Source of the DNA: Anaeromicropila populeti
GTDB lineage: Bacteria > Bacillota > Clostridia > Lachnospirales > Lachnospiraceae
DNA: 49,324 bases
NCBI RefSeq assembly: GCF_900112775.1
Contig: NZ_FOYZ01000007.1
Coordinates: 1-49,324 of the forward strand
Direction of reading: 5' to 3'
Part shown: piece after piece, positions 43,482 to 49,324 of the stretch
Position numbering within the stretch: position 1 is the stretch's first letter
How the letters are laid out: every line of letters starts with the position of its first letter
Program-made: the position numbers and the translations under genes
Notes under the pieces: generated by a model
Database searches by the model: none
The model's input: the letters and a program-made list of their open reading frames with translations, nothing else
What the model was told of the DNA's origin: nothing

Positions 43482-44822
43482 TCATTTTAAAACCTGATTA
43501 ATTGCCTGCTGGCAAACCTGAACCACTAAGTCCATATCTTGTTCTTCTATAATAAGAGGCGGATTAAAATATAGGACATCTCCTAGTGGTCTTAGCAGTA
43601 CTCCCCTCTTTAATGCTTCTTTATAAATCTGATACCCGATACGTTTGCTTGAATCAAAAGGCTTTTTTGTTTCTCTGTTTTCTACTAATTCAATTGCATT
43701 GATCAAACCGATTCCCCTTAACTCCCCTATATAAGTATGTTCCTGAAAAGTCTCGGTTATAATTTTTCTAAAATATAAAGCATTTTTATTTGCCTTTTCT
43801 AAAATCCTCTCTTCCTCTAAAATGTTAAGTACTTCTACTGCTGCGGCGGCTGCAAGGGGATTCCCACAGTATGTGTGACTATGCATAAATGCCTTTCCTT
43901 CATTGTAGTCATGGTAAAATGCCTGATAAATTTCTTCAGTGGTTATCGCAATTGCCATAGGCATATACCCACCTGTCAGCCCTTTTGAAACACACATAAT
44001 ATCTGGCGTAATCGCTGCATGATCACAACCGAACATTTTTCCAGTTCTTCCATAGCCAACTGCTATTTCATCTGCGATCAGATGAACTTGATACTGACTG
44101 CAAATCTGTCTTAATTTTTTCAGATAAACCGGCGGGTATATTTTCATTCCTGCTGCTGCCTGTACTAGAGGTTCTACTAAAAATGCACAGGTTTCTTCTC
44201 CATGTTTTTGAAATTCTGCTTCAACCTGCTGAAAACATTCTGCATTGCAGTTATCCCTGCACTTCCCGTATTTACATCGATAGCAGTCTGGTCCTTCTAC
44301 TCTTAGGCAATCCAAAAGCAGTGGTTTGTAAATCTGTGAATATAAATCCACTCCACTTGCCGACAATGCCCCTAATGTTTCACCGTGGTAAGCTTCTGTC
44401 AATGCCATGAACTTACTTTTTTTTAAATCACCCATTTGATAATGATACTGAAAGCTCATTTTCATTGCGGCCTCAATGGCACTGGAGCCATTATCCGTAA
44501 AGAAAAATCTGGTCAGACCCTTGGGAACCTTTTTCGATAGCTTTTCACACAAGGTAATTGCCGCAGGATGAGAGAAATTCGCAAAAATAACATGTTCTAG
44601 TTGTTGAAGCTGTGCCTTAACTGCCCCATTAATCCGCTCATTGCAGTGCCCCAAAAGGTTGCACCACCAAGAACTTATTACATCTGCATACCGTTTTCCA
44701 TGAATATCATATAAATACATGCCTTTTCCATGATCAATGACAATGGGCGGCAATTCCTCATAATCCTTCATTTGTGAGCATGGATGCCATATATATTGTA
44801 AATCCTTTTTCTCCCAATCCAC
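43482..44822 (-). CDS. bioA: Adenosylmethionine-8-amino-7-oxononanoate aminotransferase BioA
   Basis: A 446-residue PLP enzyme making 7,8-diaminopelargonate. WHPCSQMKDYE and SSWWCNLLGHCNERIN are BioA-specific, followed by FFFTDNGSSAIEAAMKM, AYHGETLGALSAS, ADEIAVGYGRTG and the PLP-lysine block CVSKGLTGGYMPMA. An internal cysteine cluster (CYRCKYGKCRDNC) is present, as in other Gram-positive BioA. The start is a GTG at 44822 with GGGAGG before it and one base shared with the bioD stop (TAGTG). bioF and bioW are not in the window, so the pimelate-end supply is unknown. Confidence 0.94.
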   Translation of the reverse strand: MDWEKKDLQYIWHPCSQMKDYEELPPIVIDHGKGMYLYDIHGKRYADVISSWWCNLLGHCNERINGAVKAQLQQLEHVIFANFSHPAAITLCEKLSKKVPKGLTRFFFTDNGSSAIEAAMKMSFQYHYQMGDLKKSKFMALTEAYHGETLGALSASGVDLYSQIYKPLLLDCLRVEGPDCYRCKYGKCRDNCNAECFQQVEAEFQKHGEETCAFLVEPLVQAAAGMKIYPPVYLKKLRQICSQYQVHLIADEIAVGYGRTGKMFGCDHAAITPDIMCVSKGLTGGYMPMAIAITTEEIYQAFYHDYNEGKAFMHSHTYCGNPLAAAAAVEVLNILEEERILEKANKNALYFRKIITETFQEHTYIGELRGIGLINAIELVENRETKKPFDSSKRIGYQIYKEALKRGVLLRPLGDVLYFNPPLIIEEQDMDLVVQVCQQAINQVLK

Positions 44823-45511
44823 TATGATACCTCCCCATATACGTCTAAAAGACATTCTAATGCTATATTTATTTCCTCTGCATTGTTTTCTACACACGCA
44901 ATAACTGGAACTGCTGACAGTACTTCAATTTGATTTTTATTGTCCTTGTGCATAACATTATCTGGCTCATAACCATTTAAAATGATTCCTTTTACTTCTA
45001 TTCCTTTCTGGCGGGCATACTCAACGGTCAATATTGTACTGTTTATTGTCCCCAGCCCTGCTGGTGCAACAATGAGAACATCCAAGTAAAGCATTTTAAT
45101 TACATCCTCCAACATCAGCTTTTTTTCATCCATTCTCAACGGACAGATAATTCCTCCACTGCCTTCTACTGTTATATAGTCATACCTTTCTTTTACTTTT
45201 CTAAAATCTTGTAAAATTACTTCTTTTTCAATGGGCTGTTTATGTATAACCGCCGCAAGATGTGGGGAAACTGCTGTTTCATAAAAATAGGAAACCAGTT
45301 GTTCTGGCTCCTCTTCGATTCCTGCCATTCGGCACACATATTGTGCATCACCAGGAACAAGCCTTCCATTGCAATACTCCGCACCGCTTAAAGCTGCCTT
45401 ATAGTATCCGGCACAAATGCCAGACTCTCTTAGTTTTTTTACAAGCAACGCTGTTACATATGTTTTTCCCACATCAGTTCCTGTGGCTGTAATGAAAATC
45501 CCCTTACTCAT
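44822..45511 (-). CDS. bioD: Dethiobiotin synthetase BioD
   Basis: A 229-residue ATP-dependent carboxylase that closes the ureido ring. IFITATGTDVGKTYVTALL is the P-loop block, followed by EGSGGIICPL and the APAGLGTINSTILTVEYA stretch. It overlaps bioB by four bases (ATGA) and bioA by one. Length is normal. Confidence 0.95.
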   Translation of the reverse strand: MSKGIFITATGTDVGKTYVTALLVKKLRESGICAGYYKAALSGAEYCNGRLVPGDAQYVCRMAGIEEEPEQLVSYFYETAVSPHLAAVIHKQPIEKEVILQDFRKVKERYDYITVEGSGGIICPLRMDEKKLMLEDVIKMLYLDVLIVAPAGLGTINSTILTVEYARQKGIEVKGIILNGYEPDNVMHKDNKNQIEVLSAVPVIACVENNAEEINIALECLLDVYGEVS

Positions 45512-46470
45512 AAACGTTTCACCTCAAATCCCAATTTTTCAAGCATTTTCTTGTCTGCATCTATACTGATGCCTGCTGTTGTTAACATATCTCCTGATAT
45601 TGCTGCATTTGCTCCAGATAGAAAAACATCTTTTCCTTGTTGGTTTAACAAACCTCTTCCCCCCGCCAGGCGAATACTTGCTTTTGGTAAAATGAATCGG
45701 AAAACAGCAACGATTCTTTGTATCTCCTTTGTGGATAGCATAGGATTTTCACCTAACGGGGTCCCAGTAATCGGATTTAATACATTAATTGGTATCGATT
45801 GCACCTGAAGCCGTTTTAATTCAAATGCCATGTCAATCCGATCCTCCATTGTTTCTCCCAATCCCATAATTCCGCCGCTACAGATTTCCATCCCTGCCTT
45901 TTTAGCATTTTCTATTGTTTCTACCTTTTCGTCATAGGTATGGGTAGTACAGATATGTGGAAAAAACCTTCTGGATGTCTCTAGGTTATTATGATATCTG
46001 GTGACACCTGCTTCTTTTAGTTTTACTAATTGGGGATACGTTAAAAGTCCATGAGAAGCACATAGCGAAATCCCACATTTTTCTCTGATTATTTGATAGC
46101 TTTTGCATATCTGCTCTACTTCCCTTTCATTCAGTCTTTTGCCTGATGTAACAACTGAATATCGAAAAATCCCTTTTTCAAAAGAATACTGGGCAGCTTG
46201 CAGCAGCTGTTCCGTTGCAAGCAAATCATACTGTTCGATATTCTTTACTTGAAAATGAGCAGACTGGGCACAATATTTACAGTTTTCTGAACATTGTCCA
46301 CTTTTTCCATTTATAATTGTGCAAAGCTCAACTCCATTGCCACAGTAAAACTGCCGAATCTCATCTGCGGCCTGGCTAAGTTCTTGTAACTCTTCCTTTA
46401 ACAGGGAATCTGCCTGTTCTCTAGTTAGTTCTATGCCGTTCATTACCTTATCTTTTAGTTCTTTTAGCAT
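45508..46470 (-). CDS. bioB: Biotin synthase BioB (radical SAM)
   Basis: A 320-residue radical SAM enzyme which inserts sulfur into dethiobiotin. CSENCKYCAQSAHF is the CxxxCxxC motif. Other family blocks are YHNNLETSRRFFP, CSGGIMGLGETMEDR, PINVLNPITGTPL and IRLAGGRGLLNQQGKDVFLS (Arg near the end binds the 2Fe-2S cluster). The ATG at 46470 overlaps the bioY stop by seven bases, with GGGGG ahead. Confidence 0.95.
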   Translation of the reverse strand: MLKELKDKVMNGIELTREQADSLLKEELQELSQAADEIRQFYCGNGVELCTIINGKSGQCSENCKYCAQSAHFQVKNIEQYDLLATEQLLQAAQYSFEKGIFRYSVVTSGKRLNEREVEQICKSYQIIREKCGISLCASHGLLTYPQLVKLKEAGVTRYHNNLETSRRFFPHICTTHTYDEKVETIENAKKAGMEICSGGIMGLGETMEDRIDMAFELKRLQVQSIPINVLNPITGTPLGENPMLSTKEIQRIVAVFRFILPKASIRLAGGRGLLNQQGKDVFLSGANAAISGDMLTTAGISIDADKKMLEKLGFEVKRL

Positions 46471-47033
46471 CTTAACAAACCCCCATTGGTCATATCTGAA
46501 ATTCTTTTTCCTATCATGGCACTGATAATGCATAAGAGCAGGTCACCTGGAACTGCAAGAACAAAACAATATAGAAACAGCGCCTTCACACCTATCTGCG
46601 AATGAATATAATAATTGGAAATGATGTAATAATACAGCATGCCCATGGTATACACAATAATCAGATTTAATAATCCTGCCATGATCCATTTACTTAACCT
46701 ATTTGTTTTTCCTTTTTCAACCACATAGCCTGCTGCAAAGCTTCCTGCCAGAAATCCAATTAAATAGCCGAAGGTTGGCTGAACAATGTAACCGGGCCCT
46801 CCTCCGTTGGTAAACACAGGAATCCCTAGTAATCCAATCAGCAGATAAACTGCTACTGAAATGGAGCCTGACTTTTTTCCAAGCAGCATGCCTGCCAGAT
46901 TGGTAAATAAAAATTGTAAGGTAAATGGAACTACTGGTATGGGAATTTTAATAAATGCCCCTGCTGCAATCAGAGCAGCAAAAAGAGCACAGAGAATTAG
47001 TTCATTTGTTTTGAGAAATGTTTTTTCTTTCAT
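46464..47033 (-). CDS. bioY: Biotin transporter substrate-binding subunit BioY
   Basis: A 189-residue membrane protein, the S component of a biotin ECF transporter. It has six hydrophobic segments, with IPIPVVPFTLQFLFTNLAGM, VFTNGGGPGYIVQPTFGYLI and LIGFLAGSFAAGYV. No ECF ATPase genes are nearby, as is usual for shared energising modules. It is the first gene of the bio operon, behind a BirA-type operator and promoter. Confidence 0.95.
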   Translation of the reverse strand: MKEKTFLKTNELILCALFAALIAAGAFIKIPIPVVPFTLQFLFTNLAGMLLGKKSGSISVAVYLLIGLLGIPVFTNGGGPGYIVQPTFGYLIGFLAGSFAAGYVVEKGKTNRLSKWIMAGLLNLIIVYTMGMLYYYIISNYYIHSQIGVKALFLYCFVLAVPGDLLLCIISAMIGKRISDMTNGGLLRC

Positions 47034-47046
47034 GCTAACACCGCCT

Positions 47047-47092
47047 ATGTAATTATTTTGTCGTTACAGCTGCTTTACTTTAACAATTACAT
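47047..47092. repeat. Inverted repeat in the bioY leader
   Basis: ATGTAATT (47047-47054) and AATTACAT (47085-47092) are perfect arms, 30 bases apart, between promoter and bioY start. Meaning unknown. Confidence 0.35.
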
Positions 47093-47121
47093 AATATACC
47101 ACAGAAAAGACTGATTGTAAA
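47093..47121 (-). promoter_or_regulatory. Sigma-A promoter of the bio operon
   Basis: On the minus strand TTTACA, 17 bases and TATATT. The -35 hexamer lies inside one half of the BirA-type box. Confidence 0.65.
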
Positions 47122-47145
47122 CCCTATTTATATTTTAGTTAACAA
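47115..47145. promoter_or_regulatory. BirA-type biotin operator
   Basis: TTGTAAAC (47115-47122), 15 bases and GTTAACAA (47138-47145), against the BirA box of Gram-positive bacteria (TTGTAAACC-N14/15-GGTTTACAA). It overlaps the -35 element of the bio promoter, so biotin-bound BirA would block transcription. The bio operon following it supports the call. Confidence 0.75.
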
Positions 47146-47350
47146 TTGACGCATAGTATTTTATTTACTCTTGATTGTATTTCGTTAAAACCTCAAATAA
47201 ACATCCTCAACTTTACTGGACAACTTTTATTATTATTGCTAAAGTAATATTATGCTTTTAAAAAAAGTAAAGACAGCTCCATTATATTACATAATACACC
47301 ATTTAAATATGCTATAATTATTTATAATATTTTAATGGAGATGACTATAA
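47146..47350. other. AT-rich intergenic with the toxin promoter
   Basis: No gene is seen. An extended -10 element, TGCTATAAT (TATAAT at 47313-47318), lies about 30 bases before the toxin gene. No good -35 is visible. Confidence 0.45.
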
Positions 47351-47908
47351 TTGGGTAAAACACATACAGGAGCTGCTATTGGTAATGCAGGCAAGATTAA
47401 AATCAAAAAAATTGACTTGGCTAAGCTAGGACTTATGGGAAGGAAAAAAGTAACAACGTATACTGATTTGAGTCAATTAACAAAGGAGCAATTGAAAACA
47501 AAACCCAAATATTCACCTGACATAAAAAAGTGGTTTGATAAAAATATAGATGGTGGCGCTGGAAGCATTTCAATTGATGAAAATGGTATCTGGACATATT
47601 ATGATTGGGAAGGAAACCATGTTTCTTATCCAAATGGGTATCCTGATTTTAAAAATGCAGAAATTAAACCAGTTGTAATACAGGAAGTGCCTCTGGATGA
47701 ATTCAAAAATTATGGAACAGATTATTCAAAAGCAGATAAAAAAGCAATGGAAGATAACAAACAACCTAGAAATATAGGTTGCAATTTATGGCATCATCAC
47801 GAAGATGGTCATACCATGCAAGAAATAAGTGTTACATTCCACAGAAGATTCACTCATAGAGGTGGAATGGCAAAAGCGAAATGTAGGAAGGGAGATAAAA
47901 TAGAATGA
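47351..47908 (+). CDS. WHH/LHH-type HNH-EndoVII superfamily nuclease toxin, orphan C-terminal domain
   Basis: A 185-residue protein. Its C-terminal half has the signature GCNLWHHHEDGHTMQ (Trp147, His148-150) followed by His164 and His169 in FHRRFTHRGG, as in the toxin nucleases of the HNH/EndoVII superfamily with a conserved WHH or LHH. These normally sit at the end of long polymorphic toxins. Here no N-terminal delivery part is present; a stop codon lies directly before the TTG start at 47351. GGAG is ten bases upstream. It is coupled to a SUKH immunity gene by an ATGA overlap. It may be a leftover or a recombination cassette. Confidence 0.78.
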   Translation: MGKTHTGAAIGNAGKIKIKKIDLAKLGLMGRKKVTTYTDLSQLTKEQLKTKPKYSPDIKKWFDKNIDGGAGSISIDENGIWTYYDWEGNHVSYPNGYPDFKNAEIKPVVIQEVPLDEFKNYGTDYSKADKKAMEDNKQPRNIGCNLWHHHEDGHTMQEISVTFHRRFTHRGGMAKAKCRKGDKIE

Positions 47909-48348
47909 ATATAATGGCATTTGGAAAAGCGAAAGCAAGCGAAATTCATGAATTAGAATCTATATTAAAATTACAGTTACCTCAAGACTACATAAAGTTT
48001 TTAATGCAATATAATGGAGGAACATTAAAGGGAACAAGTTATACGGTGTTTTGTAATGATTTGAACGAGAATTTATTTGTAGAAGTATTTTATGGTTTTT
48101 TAAACACTAATAGTGCAGTTGACATAGTAAGTACCATGAAAGAATTTGAAAGCGACTTAATGGAAGATGTAATTATATTCGCACGTGATAGCGCTAATAA
48201 TCAGTTTTTTATGGTTGTGGATGGGGAAGATAAAGGTGTCTACTATTGGGATGCTTTTTATCAGTTCGAAAGCACCACAGATGATAATACTATTTATTTT
48301 ATCTGTGATACATTTGAAGAATTTCTGAATCTTATTAAAAAACAGTAG
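47905..48348 (+). CDS. SMI1/KNR4 (SUKH) family immunity protein
   Basis: A 147-residue cytosolic protein of the SUKH superfamily. The N-terminal part has ELESILKLQLPQDYIKFLMQ and YNGGTLKG, matching the LPxxYkxFLxxyNGG core of SMI1/KNR4 immunity proteins. DVIIFARDSANNQFFMV and VYYWDAFYQF follow. It most likely binds and neutralises the nuclease encoded just before it. Start ATG overlaps the toxin stop (ATGA). A second in-frame ATG three codons on is also possible. Confidence 0.85.
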   Translation: MNIMAFGKAKASEIHELESILKLQLPQDYIKFLMQYNGGTLKGTSYTVFCNDLNENLFVEVFYGFLNTNSAVDIVSTMKEFESDLMEDVIIFARDSANNQFFMVVDGEDKGVYYWDAFYQFESTTDDNTIYFICDTFEEFLNLIKKQ

Positions 48349-48497
48349 AATAGAAAACTCTTCTGTACACAAAAACAGGGCAGCGCCCAGGGGATAAAAG
48401 AATTTGGACGTTGCTCGTATTGTAATGCAAAGATATCATTTTTTCTGTATAAAATTATAAAAAATGGAAATACTCAAAAGATAAATTGAATTTTCAT

Positions 48498-48734
48498 TTA
48501 TATTTCATTATATTGTTTGCCACAGTGAGAACAATGTGATCGTTCATTTACATGTTCATCAATACTTATATGTTCACCGCAGTGAGGGCATCTCCTAACA
48601 ATAAAATCATAAATAAAGGCAATTCCTATTGTACCAAGCCCAATCCATTTACTCCAATACAAAAAAATAGTCCCACAGAATACTATAAGTGCAAATACCA
48701 ACTTATATAAAATTAATTTTGTTGTAACTTTCAA
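48498..48734 (-). CDS. Small membrane protein with zinc-ribbon tail
   Basis: A 78-residue protein. Two hydrophobic stretches (about 8-27 and 29-45) are followed by CPHCGEHISIDEHVNERSHC and SHCGKQ, giving two Cys-x2-Cys pairs that should bind zinc. No function is known. The ribosome site is not obvious (TAGGAGAT lies before the ATG). Between it and the immunity gene (48349-48497) nothing is seen. Confidence 0.6.
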   Translation of the reverse strand: MKVTTKLILYKLVFALIVFCGTIFLYWSKWIGLGTIGIAFIYDFIVRRCPHCGEHISIDEHVNERSHCSHCGKQYNEI

Positions 48735-48815
48735 ATAATTATCTCCTAACGGTAAAAGTTTATATGTACATTATACATCTTTTCCTATTTAATTACAATT
48801 CTAAACGCATTAAAA

Positions 48816-48860
48816 ACTCCCCCTCCACGGACTCTAACCATCCGCAGAGAAGGAGTATCT
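48816..48860 (-). terminator. Terminator of the CBM3 protein gene
   Basis: ACTCC (48816-48820 region) pairs with GGAGT (48852-48856 region), with inner pairing of CTCC.../...GAG and CGGA/TCCG. On the minus strand GTTTTTAATG follows. It lies about 25 bases after the stop. Confidence 0.65.
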
Positions 48861-48883
48861 CTTACTACTTATTTATTTACTTA

Positions 48884-49324
48884 TTAACCTACTTGAACTC
48901 CATTATAAAATACTTTCACACCATTGTCTACAAATCCTGAATATGCAGACCAGTCAGACTGAGCGAAACGAATGCCCATATTTAAACTTCCTGTTCCTGG
49001 TGCTAAGCTGTAACCTTCTTTAAAGGAAATTTCAAGGTAATCATCATAGAAGGTTCCTACTACATTTGTTGTATAATTTACATACCATGGTGATACATTT
49101 AATTGTAAACCTGCATTATCGCACCAGAAGCTTTGTGCCTTAGTACTTGTTTTTGAATAATAGTAGCGAACTGTTAATTTTGACAAGTCAACACTTTGTG
49201 TTCCAGTTGCAGTGATGCTGTATTGTTGGTTAATTGAACTGCTTATTTGTGTAGTAACCTGAGCTTTTACCTGAACTCCCGCAGCACTAGTTGGTGTTGG
49301 TGTTACTACTGGTGTTGGTGTTAC
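48884..49324 (-). CDS. C-terminal cellulose-binding module (CBM3) of a truncated secreted protein
   Basis: The frame is open to the window edge and gives 146 C-terminal residues. A Thr-Pro linker (VTPTPVVTPTPTSAAG) leads to a family 3 carbohydrate-binding module: VQVKAQVTTQISSSINQQYS, LTVRYYYSKTSTKAQSFWCD, then TTNVVGTFYDDYLEISFKEG and NMGIRFAQSDWSAYSGFVDN. CBM3 modules bind crystalline cellulose. The catalytic part, probably a cellulase, would lie to the right of the window. A Met codon inside (about 48.9-49.19 kb) is not the true start. Confidence 0.85.
   Translation of the reverse strand, partial: VTPTPVVTPTPTSAAGVQVKAQVTTQISSSINQQYSITATGTQSVDLSKLTVRYYYSKTSTKAQSFWCDNAGLQLNVSPWYVNYTTNVVGTFYDDYLEISFKEGYSLAPGTGSLNMGIRFAQSDWSAYSGFVDNGVKVFYNGVQVG

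Noticed and set aside
48378-48388. GGGC-AGC-GCCC hairpin after the immunity gene as a terminator
   Set aside because: The stem is only four pairs and no T-run follows.

Overview
The window looks like a chromosomal segment of a low-GC, anaerobic, endospore-forming Firmicute, most likely a cellulolytic member of the Lachnospirales/Clostridia. The evidence is a gerK-type germinant receptor operon, dipicolinate synthase (dpaAB), a class III (oxygen-sensitive) ribonucleotide reductase, the [FeFe]-hydrogenase maturase HydG, a B12-enzyme reactivation pair, and a family 3 cellulose-binding module running off the right edge. The species is not determined. No rRNA or tRNA gene was recognised.

Layout. 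1-255: tail of an IS3-family transposase. 311-605: a short decaying CRISPR array with no cas genes. 705-1544 (-): nudC. 1728-5462 (+): gerKA-gerKC-gerKB. 5525-10845 (-): a compact five-gene unit made of a LytS-type histidine kinase, a LytTR regulator, a permuted papain-like hydrolase, a HEPN-like protein and a KGGVGR ParA/MinD-like ATPase. I regard this as the most likely undescribed system here. 11019-11869 (-): two tandem AidA/PixA-like proteins. 12207-17211 (-): nrdD with a NrdR-type operator, hydG with a TM1266-type partner behind a candidate structured leader RNA, and a sigma-70-like protein lacking region 4.

17378-23965: a small membrane protein, upp, a PAS protein next to galM, the corrinoid reactivation pair and a cold-shock protein. 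24151-26883 (+): lrgAB, then dpaAB behind a sigma-K-like promoter. 26935-34507 (-): asnB, a secreted Ig-like protein, a DUF3810 metallopeptidase-like membrane protein, an FAD oxidoreductase and a GT39 glycosyltransferase, which together suggest cell-surface or glycan work. 34694-38326 (-): an alpha/beta hydrolase, then pabC, pabB and pabA for p-aminobenzoate. 38755-40689 (+): a MutS2-like ATPase without a Smr domain, preceded by a long structured leader. 40753-47033 (-): bioY-bioB-bioD-bioA behind a BirA-type operator, followed by a HEAT-methyltransferase and a DUF116 protein. 47351-48348 (+): a WHH-type nuclease toxin with a SUKH immunity partner. 48884-49324 (-): the C-terminus of a CBM3 protein.

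Functionally the window combines spore biology (germination receptor, dipicolinate), anaerobic redox cofactor work (HydG, NrdD, corrinoid reactivation), vitamin synthesis (biotin, pABA) and several accessory modules (CRISPR remnant, toxin/immunity pair, five-gene signalling/HEPN/ATPase cassette). Many starts were moved to internal codons because a clear Shine-Dalgarno sequence sits there. Five genes appear to use TTG and bioA uses GTG.
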